From Clostridiales bacterium (GTDB lineage: Bacteria; Bacillota; Clostridia; Saccharofermentanales; Saccharofermentanaceae): a DNA stretch of 39,069 bases. Shown here one piece after another: positions 1 to 7,737 of this stretch. A program made the position numbers and the translations under genes. Each line of letters starts with the position of its first letter. Positions within the stretch are counted from its first letter, which is position 1. The DNA lies in assembly GCA_017554745.1 (NCBI GenBank), contig JAFZHS010000027.1:1-39069 (forward strand), read 5' to 3'. Below the pieces are notes generated by a model. It was given only the letters and a program-made list of their open reading frames with translations. It searched no databases and was not told the origin of the DNA.

Positions 1-642
1 CATCACGGTGCTGCACCGATCCCTGAGGAAGCAAAGTGGGTTAGCGCAAAGGATGTTAAGGACATCTCCGGTTACACACACGGTATCGGCTGGTGCGCTC
101 CTCAGCAGGGTGCTTGCAAGCTGTCCCTCAACGTTAAGGACGGTATCATCCAGGAGGCATTGGTTGAGACAATCGGCTGCTCCGGTATGACACACTCCGC
201 TGCTATGGCATCTGAGATCCTTCCCGGCCTCACAGTCCTCGAAGCTCTCAACACAGACCTCGTTTGCGACGCTATCAACACAGCAATGAGAGAGCTCTTC
301 CTCCAGATCGTTTATGGTAGAACACAGAGTGCTTTCTCTGAAGACGGTCTCCAGATCGGCGCAGGCCTCGAAGACCTCGGTAAGGGCGCTCGTTCAATGG
401 TAGGTACAACATACGGCACACTCGCTAAGGGTCCCCGTTACCTCGAGCTCACAGACGGTTATATCACAGACCTCGCTATCGACGAGAACGACGAGATCAT
501 CGGCTACAAGTTCGTTAACTTCGGTAAGATGATGGACTTCATTAAGAAGGGTGACGAGCCTGCAGAAGCACTCAAGAAGGCTTCCGGCAAGTATGGACGT
601 GTTGACGATGCTGTTAAGTTCATCGACCCGCGTAAGGAATAA
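1..642 (+). CDS. Iron-sulfur cluster assembly scaffold-like protein (NifU/IscU N-terminal type), 5' truncated
   Basis: The frame is open from the first base of the window and gives 213 residues before the TAA, so the true start lies upstream. The segment GWCAPQQGACKLSL, followed by a GCSGMTHSAAMAS stretch, resembles the cysteine-bearing surfaces of NifU/IscU scaffolds, whose role is to hold a nascent Fe-S cluster for transfer to apoproteins. The C-terminal part (after about residue 110) is longer than a plain IscU and is not recognised. The next gene starts 13 nt downstream behind a good AGGAGG site, so the two are almost certainly co-transcribed. This pairing with a GGGtGRT-family protein is known from other anaerobe genomes; the joint function is not established to my knowledge. 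No sulfurtransferase gene is visible in the window. Confidence 0.75.
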   Translation, partial: HHGAAPIPEEAKWVSAKDVKDISGYTHGIGWCAPQQGACKLSLNVKDGIIQEALVETIGCSGMTHSAAMASEILPGLTVLEALNTDLVCDAINTAMRELFLQIVYGRTQSAFSEDGLQIGAGLEDLGKGARSMVGTTYGTLAKGPRYLELTDGYITDLAIDENDEIIGYKFVNFGKMMDFIKKGDEPAEALKKASGKYGRVDDAVKFIDPRKE

Positions 643-655
643 GGAGGAATGACAA

Positions 656-1678
656 ATGGCAGAGTTATTTGAATCATACGAAAGAAGATTACCCCAGATC
701 AACGCTAAGCTCGCTGAATATGGTATTGCTTCTATTGAAGAAGCTGAGAAGATCACAAAAGACGCCGGTCTTGATGTTTATCACCTCATCGAAGGCATTC
801 AGCCTATCTGCTTCGAGAACGCTAAGTGGGCTTACACAGTAGGCGCTGCTATCGCAATCAAGAAGAACTGCAGAAGAGCTGCTGACGCTGCTGCTGCAAT
901 CGGTGAAGGCCTCCAGGCTTTCTGCATCCCCGGTTCTGTTGCTGACAGACGTAAGGTTGGTCTTGGCCACGGTAACCTCGGTAAGATGCTCCTCGAAGAA
1001 GATACAGAGTGCTTCGCATTCTTAGCAGGCCACGAGTCTTTCGCAGCTGCTGAAGGCGCTATCGGTATCGCTGAGAAGGCTAACAGAGTTCGTCAGAAGC
1101 CCCTCAGAGTTATCCTTGACGGTCTTGGAAAGGACGCTGCAAAGATCATCTCCAGAATCAACGGCTTCACATATGTTGAGACAGAGTATGACTACAAGAC
1201 AGGCGAGCTCAAGGAGCTCTCCAGAACATGCTACTCCAAGGATCCTGCATCCCCGAGAGCAAAGGTTAACTGCTATGGTGCAGATGACGTTCAGGAAGGT
1301 GTAGCTATCCTCTGGAAGGAGAACGTTGACGTTTCCATCACAGGTAACTCCACAAATCCTACAAGATTCCAGCACCCTGTTGCAGGTACATACAAGAAGG
1401 AGCGCCTCGAGGCAGGCAAGAAGTACTTCTCCGTTGCATCCGGCGGTGGTACAGGCCGTACACTTCACCCTGATAACATGGCTGCAGGTCCTGCTTCCTA
1501 CGGTATGACAGATACTATGGGCCGTATGCACTCTGACGCTCAGTTCGCAGGTTCTTCTTCAGTTCCTGCTCACGTTGAGATGATGGGTCTTATCGGTGCA
1601 GGTAACAACCCGATGGTTGGTATGACAGTATCCACAGCAGTATCCGTTGAGGAAGCTGCTAAGGCAGGCAAGTTCTGA
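656..1678 (+). CDS. GGGtGRT family protein
   Basis: 340 residues, start ATG preceded by AGGAGG at about 644-649. The name-giving motif GGGTGRT is present at residues 263-269, followed by a conserved-looking small-residue-rich tail with DTMGRMHSDAQFAGSSS and GLIGAGNNPMVGMT. The family is soluble, with no signal peptide or membrane segment, and has no firmly assigned biochemical activity. The glycine-rich motif suggests nucleotide or phosphate binding, which is inference only. Cysteines are scattered (for example PICFEN, KKNCRR, AFCIPG) but do not form a classical ferredoxin pattern. It is the second gene of a two-gene unit with the Fe-S scaffold-like protein and is followed by a strong terminator, which suggests a dedicated partner of that scaffold. 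Confidence 0.85.
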   Translation: MAELFESYERRLPQINAKLAEYGIASIEEAEKITKDAGLDVYHLIEGIQPICFENAKWAYTVGAAIAIKKNCRRAADAAAAIGEGLQAFCIPGSVADRRKVGLGHGNLGKMLLEEDTECFAFLAGHESFAAAEGAIGIAEKANRVRQKPLRVILDGLGKDAAKIISRINGFTYVETEYDYKTGELKELSRTCYSKDPASPRAKVNCYGADDVQEGVAILWKENVDVSITGNSTNPTRFQHPVAGTYKKERLEAGKKYFSVASGGGTGRTLHPDNMAAGPASYGMTDTMGRMHSDAQFAGSSSVPAHVEMMGLIGAGNNPMVGMTVSTAVSVEEAAKAGKF

Positions 1679-1705
1679 TCTGACTTACAATCTGTTGAAT
1701 GATTT

Positions 1706-1740
1706 AAGGAGCTGTATCGAAAGGTACAGCTCCTTTTTTG
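1706..1740 (+). terminator. Rho-independent terminator after the GGGtGRT gene
   Basis: GGAGCTGTA (1708-1716) pairs with TACAGCTCC (1725-1733) around a short loop containing GAAA, and a run of T follows directly. It closes the scaffold/GGGtGRT operon 28 bases after the stop codon. Confidence 0.9.
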
Positions 1741-1816
1741 TGTGCGCAGCTCGAAAACTGCGGTTGACGATTAGTTGACGAAAAGGGCATTTTGACAACA
1801 CGAAAGGCCTTATTTT

Positions 1817-1859
1817 ATTGCATTTGCAATTTGAGGCGGTGCGGATGCGGTGCTATTAT
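1817..1859 (+). promoter_or_regulatory. Promoter of the NhaC gene with an abutting palindrome
   Basis: TTGAGG at 1831-1836 and TATTAT at 1854-1859 are separated by 17 bases, placing a start site near 1866 and a leader of about 24 nt before the ATG. Immediately upstream, touching the -35 box, lies the perfect inverted repeat ATTGCA-TT-TGCAAT (1817-1830), which could be a regulator site. A second -35-like TTGACA at 1792-1797 has no well-placed -10. Confidence 0.55.
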
Positions 1860-1889
1860 GAACTTATCTTGCTATTCGGAGGTTAGTTT

Positions 1890-3539
1890 ATGGAAGCTGA
1901 ATTTGTTCCGATTTTGTACAACACGTTTTGGGCGCTGATTCCGCCGGTTGTTGCTATCGTCCTTGCGCTAATTACCAAAGAGGTTTACAGTTCGCTCTTT
2001 GTAGGTATCGTAGCAGGCGGTTTGCTTTACTCGCTGCAGCCGATTTCCGGAAACCTTTATATGATCCGTCCCGTAGCGGCTTTGGAACACGTTTTCAAGG
2101 GTGGAATTATTAAGTCGCTTGCTGATGACTACAATGTGGGTATTCTCGTGTTCCTTGTCTTCCTTGGAATCATAGTGGCCTTGATGAATAAGGCCGGAGG
2201 TTCAGCTGCTTTCGGTAACTGGGCTTCAAAGCACGTTAAGTCAAGAGTAGGTTCCCAGCTTGCTACTATCTGCTTGGGCGTTTTGATCTTCATCGATGAC
2301 TATTTTAACTGTTTAACAGTCGGTTCAGTTATGAGACCCGTTACTGACAGCAAGAAGATTTCGAGAGCAAAGCTCGCATATCTTATCGATGCGACCGCGG
2401 CTCCTGTCTGCATTATCGCTCCGGTATCTTCCTGGGCAGCTGCTGTATCAGGCTTCGCACCTGAAGGAACTAACGGAATCATGCTTTTTATCAAAGCAAT
2501 TCCTTATAACTACTATGCTATTCTCACACTCCTCATGATGGTACTCATGGTAGTCTTTAAGATCGAATTCGGTCCCATGGCACGTCATGAGAAGAATGCC
2601 CAAAAAGGCGATCTCTTTACAGTAGCTCCTGTAGTTGCTAAAGAAGAGGAAACAACCGTAAACAAGAAGGGTAAGGTTGTTGACCTGGTATTGCCGGTAG
2701 TAGTCCTTATTATTTGCTGTGTATTGGGAATGCTTCATACAGGCGGTTTCTTCGACACTGTATATTCCGGCTCTTTCGCTAACAGGATCGCTACTTTCTT
2801 CAGAGAATTTGTAAATGCATTTTCAAACAGTGATGCTTCTGTCGGTCTGGCTTACGGATCATTCGGAGGTATCGTTTTCACAGTTGTCTTCTATCTCCTC
2901 AGAAGAATAATGAATTTTAAGGAGTGCATGGCTTGTGTTGAAGAAGGCTTCAAGGCAATGGTTCCTCCTATGCTCATCCTGACTCTTGCATGGTCTTTGA
3001 AGGCTATGACAGATTCTTTAGGCGCAGCTGAATTCGTAGCCGGAATCGTAGAGAGGACACAGGGACAGTATATTTTTATCCTTCCTGCTGTTATCTTTGT
3101 TATTGCTTGCGTTCTGTCTTTTGCAACAGGTACATCATGGGGTACTTTCGGTATCCTTATCCCGATCACATTAAAGGCATTCTCGCTTTCTGATCCGGAT
3201 CCTTCAAAATCTACACTCGCCATTATCTGCGTATCCGCCTGCATGGCCGGTGCCGTATGCGGAGACCACTGCTCACCGATCTCTGATACAACGATCATGA
3301 GTTCTGCCGGTGCACAGTGCAACCACATCGCTCACGTATCTACGCAGCTGCCGTATGCTCTTGTTTGCGCGGGCGTATCATTCATAACATATCTGGTCGC
3401 AGCCTCTGTTAAGAATGCCGCCATTTCGCTTTTGTTAGGCATATGTATGATGGTGGGAATGGTCCTACTTCTCAAATTTGTTATGAAACCTGATTCTGAT
3501 GCTTCGAAGCCAGAGACTCAGAAACCTGCGAAAGAATGA
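1890..3539 (+). CDS. nhaC: Na+/H+ antiporter, NhaC family
   Basis: 549 residues, polytopic, with GGAGG at 1878-1882 in front of the ATG. Hydrophobic helices run through most of the protein, and a hydrophilic break at about residues 230-270 (HEKNAQKGDL and KEEETTVNKKGK) is a cytoplasmic loop. The segment GDHCSPISDTTIMSSAG near residue 465 is the hallmark of NhaC-type antiporters and related transporters. The expected role is exchange of cytoplasmic Na+ for protons at the cell membrane, supporting pH and sodium homeostasis. It is monocistronic with its own promoter. The last 59 bases overlap the 3' end of the convergent exporter gene. Other substrates are possible, because some NhaC relatives exchange organic acids or amino acids. 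Confidence 0.88.
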   Translation: MEAEFVPILYNTFWALIPPVVAIVLALITKEVYSSLFVGIVAGGLLYSLQPISGNLYMIRPVAALEHVFKGGIIKSLADDYNVGILVFLVFLGIIVALMNKAGGSAAFGNWASKHVKSRVGSQLATICLGVLIFIDDYFNCLTVGSVMRPVTDSKKISRAKLAYLIDATAAPVCIIAPVSSWAAAVSGFAPEGTNGIMLFIKAIPYNYYAILTLLMMVLMVVFKIEFGPMARHEKNAQKGDLFTVAPVVAKEEETTVNKKGKVVDLVLPVVVLIICCVLGMLHTGGFFDTVYSGSFANRIATFFREFVNAFSNSDASVGLAYGSFGGIVFTVVFYLLRRIMNFKECMACVEEGFKAMVPPMLILTLAWSLKAMTDSLGAAEFVAGIVERTQGQYIFILPAVIFVIACVLSFATGTSWGTFGILIPITLKAFSLSDPDPSKSTLAIICVSACMAGAVCGDHCSPISDTTIMSSAGAQCNHIAHVSTQLPYALVCAGVSFITYLVAASVKNAAISLLLGICMMVGMVLLLKFVMKPDSDASKPETQKPAKE

Positions 3540-4380
3540 TCGCGGCGAACATGATCAGGCATCCTGCCGCCTCTCTAGGTAGCATGCCTTCGTGAAGGAC
3601 AATCGCAGCCGCAATGACGGCAAAGACCGACTCGAGGCACATGAGAAGTGAAGCAACGACAGGACTTGCGTGTTTCTGTCCGACGATCTGAAGAGTATAA
3701 GCTATACCGCAGCTCATTATTCCCGAATACAAAAGGGAAGGGGCTGCGGTTTTTATATCCGCAAGATTCGGCTGCTCGAAAATAAACATTGCGATGATCG
3801 ATATTATCGCAGCAACGAAGAACTGCATGAATGACAGTTGGACGCCGCTGATGTCTTCTTCTGTAAACTTGTCGATCAGCATTATCTGGACGGCGTAGAA
3901 GACTGCGCAGATGAGCGCTAAGATATCGCCCATATTGATGTTGGTGAGATCTTTTGGGTCAAGGCAGAGAAGGAACAGACCGAGCAGGCCAAGGAGAATA
4001 GACAGCCACGTGAGTACGGCTATCTTTTTCTTCAGGAAAATGACGCTGAAGAGCGGCACGAAGAACATATAGAATGCCGTGATGAAGGCGATCTTCCCTG
4101 TAGTCGAATAGTAGAAAGCAAACTGCTGGAAGTTCTGCGCGATGGAGAAAACGATGCCCAGGATCAGGCCTTTTTTGAGTGTGCTCTTCCTGAAATCGAA
4201 TCCTTTATTGATTATCAGCGTGAAAGGCAGGAGGAACAGCATTCCGAGCGCAGTCCTTATGCCCGTGAAAGTAAATGCGTCGACGCTCTCCATGCCGATC
4301 GACTGGGCAACAAAAGACGAACCCCAGATGATGGCGGTTATCAGAAGAAGTACGATTCCCAGAGGCTTGGTGCGGCGCAA
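3481..4380 (-). CDS. EamA/DMT-superfamily transporter
   Basis: 299 residues with about ten hydrophobic segments and the duplicated EamA architecture: an N-terminal half beginning with IWGSSFVAQSIG and a C-terminal half containing MSCGIAYTLQIVGQKHASPV and LESVFAVIAAAIVLHE. Family members export small metabolites such as amino acids or purines; the substrate cannot be read from sequence. The start is a TTG at 4378-4380 with AAAGGAA about 8 nt upstream on the minus strand, and no better ATG lies nearby. The gene converges with nhaC and its final 59 bases, including the stop, lie inside the nhaC coding region. No terminator is visible between them. Confidence 0.85.
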   Translation of the reverse strand: MRRTKPLGIVLLLITAIIWGSSFVAQSIGMESVDAFTFTGIRTALGMLFLLPFTLIINKGFDFRKSTLKKGLILGIVFSIAQNFQQFAFYYSTTGKIAFITAFYMFFVPLFSVIFLKKKIAVLTWLSILLGLLGLFLLCLDPKDLTNINMGDILALICAVFYAVQIMLIDKFTEEDISGVQLSFMQFFVAAIISIIAMFIFEQPNLADIKTAAPSLLYSGIMSCGIAYTLQIVGQKHASPVVASLLMCLESVFAVIAAAIVLHEGMLPREAAGCLIMFAAIILSQVSESLASKHQNQVS

Positions 4381-4465
4381 TTTTCGTGTTCCTTTCTTTT
4401 AGCAAGTGAAATATATATTAGTGAAGTTAGTTTTGCAAGGAAATTGAGCGCTCCTCTTTTTAAAA

Positions 4466-4693
4466 GACGGCCTAAAATGCGCAAATTATCATTTTTATCC
4501 GTAGGCGTGGGGGTATGTTTACTTCTTGCACCTTATCTTTTGCCGGAGTTTCGCGAAAAAGTTGACCCAACAAGGCGGTGAAACCTGTTTTCAAGACGCT
4601 TTCAGCAATGGAAAGTCTTTTTGGGCGGCCGCGGAGCCGGATTATCGAGAAAACCTACGGATAAAAAACGAGTTTTTCGTGATTTAGGCCGTC
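4466..4693. repeat. 228-bp element with 40-bp imperfect terminal inverted repeats
   Basis: Bases 4466-4505 and the reverse complement of 4654-4693 are both 40 long and agree at 30 positions: the outer 11 (GACGGCCTAAA) and the inner 14 (TTTTTATCCGTAGG) are perfect, with mismatches concentrated in the middle. The interior contains a smaller hairpin (AAGA/CTTTC at 4593-4603 with GAAAG/TCTT at 4611-4619) followed by T residues, and a 34-codon open frame starting within the left arm. No clear target-site duplication flanks it. It fills most of the gap between the exporter gene and the copper promoter. It could be a MITE-like remnant, a structured intergenic repeat or a very long RNA hairpin. Confidence 0.6.
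4477..4581 (+). CDS. Possible 34-residue hydrophobic peptide inside the inverted-repeat element
   Basis: The ATG at 4477 opens a frame that begins MRKLSFLSVGVGVCLLLAPY and ends in a charged tail (REKVDPTRR). It therefore looks like a positively charged N-terminus, one membrane-length hydrophobic stretch and a polar C-terminus. Against it, there is no Shine-Dalgarno sequence before the ATG, which falls within the left inverted repeat. This may be chance. It resembles no family I recognise. Confidence 0.2.
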   Translation: MRKLSFLSVGVGVCLLLAPYLLPEFREKVDPTRR

Positions 4694-4709
4694 GTGCGCA
4701 TGGCAAAAC

Positions 4710-4769
4710 TTGACACATACCCTATGGGGGTATATAGTGAATGAAGATAATAATACCCCCACGGGGTAT
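4710..4769 (+). promoter_or_regulatory. Copper operon promoter with two CsoR operators
   Basis: TTGACA (4710-4715), 17-base spacer, TATAGT (4733-4738). The inverted repeat ATACCC-TAT-GGGGGTAT (4717-4733) lies within the spacer and touches the -10 box. A second, ATACCCC-CAC-GGGGTAT (4753-4769), lies just downstream of the expected start site. Both fit the known CsoR operator style of ATACCC/GGGTAT arms around a GC-rich centre. Repressor at either site would block RNA polymerase, and copper binding would release it. Confidence 0.88.
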
Positions 4770-4784
4770 ACTTGGAGGCTTACC

Positions 4785-5087
4785 ATGGCAGAAAAGAAAT
4801 GTCCTCACTGCAGAACTAAAGACAGATCAGAAGCAGAGATCAAGGATCTCATTACCAGACTGAACAGGATCGAAGGCCAGATCAGGGGCATCCGCAAGAT
4901 GGTAGAAGAGGATGCTTACTGCGTTGACGTGCTTACACAGGTCAGCGCTGCAAAGTGCTCTCTGAACAGCTTTTCGAAGGTCCTGCTCGGAAACCACATA
5001 AGGACTTGTGTTGCTGAAGACATTAGAAACGGCTCGGACGAAAAGACTGAGGAGTTGGTTGAGCTCCTGCAGAAGCTTATGAAATAA
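4785..5087 (+). CDS. csoR: Copper-sensing transcriptional repressor, CsoR family
   Basis: 100 residues from the ATG at 4785, chosen because GGAGG at 4774-4778 is correctly spaced; a longer upstream frame would run through the operators and promoter. The all-helical core begins at LITRLNRIEGQIRGIRKM. The Cu(I) ligand set of the family is visible as Cys in EEDAYCVDV and His plus Cys four residues apart in GNHIRTC. An extra CPHC near the N-terminus may be an additional metal site. The protein should repress its own operon from the two operators upstream and dissociate on Cu(I) binding. It is first in the operon, 26 nt before the copper ATPase. Confidence 0.93.
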   Translation: MAEKKCPHCRTKDRSEAEIKDLITRLNRIEGQIRGIRKMVEEDAYCVDVLTQVSAAKCSLNSFSKVLLGNHIRTCVAEDIRNGSDEKTEELVELLQKLMK

Positions 5088-5113
5088 ACATCAACCTTAG
5101 AAACAGGTAAGAG

Positions 5114-7672
5114 ATGGATAACAACAATCCCAAGACAGAGAAATACCTTGTGACCGGCATGAGTTGCGCGGCCTGCCAGGCGCATGTCGAGAAGGCGGTG
5201 AAGGGCGTAGAAGGAGTTACAGCCTGCAGCGTCTCACTGCTTACTAATTCCATGAGCGTAACAGGCCAGGCTGATTCGGCAACAGTTATTAAAGCTGTTG
5301 AAGCTGCCGGTTATGGCGCATCGCTTGAGAGCAAGTCTGAGAAGTCAAAGAGTGACCTCTATAAGAACATGGAAGAGCAGCTCAGGGACAGGGAGAAGCC
5401 GGTGCTGGTAAGAAGGCTCGTAAGCTCGCTCATATTCCTTCTGATCCTGATGTATTTCTCGATGGGCGTATCGATGTGGGGATGGCCCGCACCGGAGTTC
5501 CTGGAGCATAACATGGTGGGCCTGGGAATCATCGAAATGCTGCTTGCCGGCATCGTTATGGTGATCAATAAGAAGTTTTTCGTTAACGGATTTAAGGCGC
5601 TCCTGCACAAGAGTACCAATATGGATACTTTGGTCGCCATGGGATCGGGAGTATCGTTCATTTACAGCTTTGTAACATTGTTACACATGACGGATTTGGC
5701 CTCTCACGAGGAACAGATGGCACTGATGAATGACCTTTACTTCGAATCAGCTGCCATGATCGTCACCCTCATCACAATAGGAAAACTTTTGGAGGCAATA
5801 TCGAAGGGAAGGACCACGAATGCACTCAAAGGATTGCTGGATCTGCAGCCAAAGACGGCTGTTTTAGTAAGAGACGGGCAGGAAGTGACAGTCCCGGTGG
5901 AAGAAGTAGTAGTCGGTGATATTTATGTAGTGAGGCCGGGCGGTGCTATCCCTGTTGACGGTGTGATAGTTGAAGGTGACGCAGCCATTGATGAATCGGC
6001 GCTCACAGGCGAATCAGTTCCGGTAGACAAAAGCGCAGGAGATAAGGTGTCTGCTGCGACGGTGAATAAGACGGGCTTCGTAAAATGCCGCGCAGTGAAG
6101 GTCGGCGAAGATACCACGCTGGCGCAGATCATAAAGATGGTAAGTGATGCTTCGAGTTCAAAGGCGCCTATCGCAAGGATCGCCGACAAGGTGTCCGGGG
6201 TGTTTGTGCCTGCAGTCCTGATTATTTCAGTAATCGTATTTGTAGTCTGGATGTTCCTCGGCAAAGAAGTCGGCTATTCGCTCACCAGAGCTATAGCTGT
6301 CTTAGTGGTCAGTTGTCCCTGCGCTCTGGGTCTTGCAACACCAGTAGCGATAATGGTTGGTAACGGAGTAGCTGCCAAGAACGGCATTTTGTTTAAGACT
6401 TCCACATCGCTTGAACAGACAGGCAGAGCGCAGATAATCGTTCTTGATAAGACAGGCACGATCACGAGCGGTGTGCCGGACGTAACGGATATCATTCCTG
6501 TAGAAGATGAGGATGAACTGCTCACATATGCATATTCTTTGGAGAACGGCAGCGAGCATCCTCTGGGCAAGGCAGTTGCAGAGTATTGCAAGGCAAAAGG
6601 CGTTGCAGTTAAGACGGCGGAAAGCTTTAAAGTGCATGCAGGAAACGGCCTTGAGGGTATCGTAGACGGAAAACTGATAAAGGGCGGCAACCGCAGTTTT
6701 ATGACTTCGGTTGAGCCTGAATATGAGGCTAAAGCGCAGGCGCTGGCTGAGCAGGGAAAGACGCCGATGTATTTTGAAGCGGACGGAAAGCTTATAGGGA
6801 TAATTGCGGTTGCGGATACTATCAGGGAAGCTTCTTCTGAAGCGGTAGAAGAGTTTAAAAAGCTGGGGCTTTACACGGTAATGCTCACGGGAGATAACAG
6901 GAGGACCGCTGATGCCATAGGAAAAGCGGCAGGCGTTGATCTGACCATCTCAGACGTGCTTCCTGACGGTAAGGAAAAGATCATTAAAAAGCTTCAGGAA
7001 TACGGCAAGGTAATAATGGTGGGTGACGGCATCAATGATGCACCTGCACTTACAAGTGCTGACATAGGGATTGCCATCGGCGCAGGAACTGATATCGCGA
7101 TCGATGCGGCAGACGTTGTGCTGATGAAGTCTGATCTCAAGGATGCCGCGGCAGCGATAAGGATATCCAGAAGGACGATCACGAACATTCACGAGAATCT
7201 TTTCTGGGCATTCATCTATAACATAGCGCTTATACCCATCGCAGCAGGTGCATATGCAGCTGCAGGTCTTACGATGTCGCCGATGTTCGGTGCGGCAGCC
7301 ATGAGCCTTTCGAGCTTTACGGTGTGCATGAACGCGTTAAGGCTCAATCTGGTCAAGCCTTATGACAATGGCCGCGATAAGCCGAAGAACGACATCAGGA
7401 ACAGGCTTGCCGGACTTAAAAACGAATTCGAAAAAGAAAAAATAACAAAGGAGAATCACAAAATGGAAAAGACTATCACTATCGAAGGCATGATGTGCGG
7501 TCACTGCGAAGCAACCGTAAAGAAGGCTCTGGAAGCTTTGGACGGCGTTATCTCAGCTGATGTATCACACGATAAGGGTACAGCTGTCGTTGCGCTTGAG
7601 AAGGACGTAGCAGACGATATTCTCACAAAGGCTGTTGAGGATAAAGACTTCAAAGTAACGGGTATTGCGTAA
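5114..7672 (+). CDS. copA: Cu+-exporting P1B-type ATPase fused in frame to a C-terminal CopZ-like domain
   Basis: 852 residues. An N-terminal heavy-metal-associated domain carries GMSCAAC (C18, C21). Membrane helices follow, with the CPC metal site at 401-403, the phosphorylated aspartate in DKTGT at 445, an SEHPLGKA motif and GDGINDAPA near 637-645. The C-terminal helices bear YN and AAMSLSS, the P1B-1 (Cu+) signature. It pumps Cu+ out of the cytoplasm. After a basic linker the frame continues into a complete 69-residue metallochaperone beginning at M784 with GMMCGHC (C795, C798), a length and motif typical of free-standing CopZ. AAAGGAG at 7447-7453 sits 9 nt before that ATG. A run of six A at 7437-7442 immediately precedes a +1-frame TAA. 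See findings for fusion versus separate products. Confidence 0.93.
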   Translation: MDNNNPKTEKYLVTGMSCAACQAHVEKAVKGVEGVTACSVSLLTNSMSVTGQADSATVIKAVEAAGYGASLESKSEKSKSDLYKNMEEQLRDREKPVLVRRLVSSLIFLLILMYFSMGVSMWGWPAPEFLEHNMVGLGIIEMLLAGIVMVINKKFFVNGFKALLHKSTNMDTLVAMGSGVSFIYSFVTLLHMTDLASHEEQMALMNDLYFESAAMIVTLITIGKLLEAISKGRTTNALKGLLDLQPKTAVLVRDGQEVTVPVEEVVVGDIYVVRPGGAIPVDGVIVEGDAAIDESALTGESVPVDKSAGDKVSAATVNKTGFVKCRAVKVGEDTTLAQIIKMVSDASSSKAPIARIADKVSGVFVPAVLIISVIVFVVWMFLGKEVGYSLTRAIAVLVVSCPCALGLATPVAIMVGNGVAAKNGILFKTSTSLEQTGRAQIIVLDKTGTITSGVPDVTDIIPVEDEDELLTYAYSLENGSEHPLGKAVAEYCKAKGVAVKTAESFKVHAGNGLEGIVDGKLIKGGNRSFMTSVEPEYEAKAQALAEQGKTPMYFEADGKLIGIIAVADTIREASSEAVEEFKKLGLYTVMLTGDNRRTADAIGKAAGVDLTISDVLPDGKEKIIKKLQEYGKVIMVGDGINDAPALTSADIGIAIGAGTDIAIDAADVVLMKSDLKDAAAAIRISRRTITNIHENLFWAFIYNIALIPIAAGAYAAAGLTMSPMFGAAAMSLSSFTVCMNALRLNLVKPYDNGRDKPKNDIRNRLAGLKNEFEKEKITKENHKMEKTITIEGMMCGHCEATVKKALEALDGVISADVSHDKGTAVVALEKDVADDILTKAVEDKDFKVTGIA
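7447..7465 (+). promoter_or_regulatory. Internal ribosome-binding site and start for a CopZ-like chaperone
   Basis: AAAGGAG (7447-7453) lies 9 nt upstream of the ATG at 7463-7465 inside the copA frame. Initiation here would give a free 69-residue Cu chaperone (7463-7672) independent of the ATPase. Site strength and spacing equal those of ordinary genes in the window, so internal initiation is likely, though it is not demonstrated by sequence alone. Confidence 0.65.
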
Positions 7673-7711
7673 TCTCAAAAAATAATAATATGCCAATCCC
7701 CCTCTTGAATG

Positions 7712-7717
7712 TATAAT
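7712..7717 (+). promoter_or_regulatory. Candidate -10 box of the two-component operon
   Basis: A perfect TATAAT lies 20 nt before the response-regulator ATG, giving a leader of only about 14 nt. No good -35 box is found at 16-18 bases upstream, so activation or an upstream start from the copper operon remains possible. Confidence 0.4.
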
Positions 7718-7737
7718 TAGAGTGTTTGGGGGTACGT

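Noticed and set aside
4466..4693. Insertion sequence
   Set aside because: There is no transposase frame and no clear target duplication; only the inverted repeats support mobility.
4710..4784. Longer csoR start 25 codons upstream of the chosen ATG
   Set aside because: It would translate through the promoter and both operators; the GGAGG-preceded ATG at 4785 gives the normal family length.
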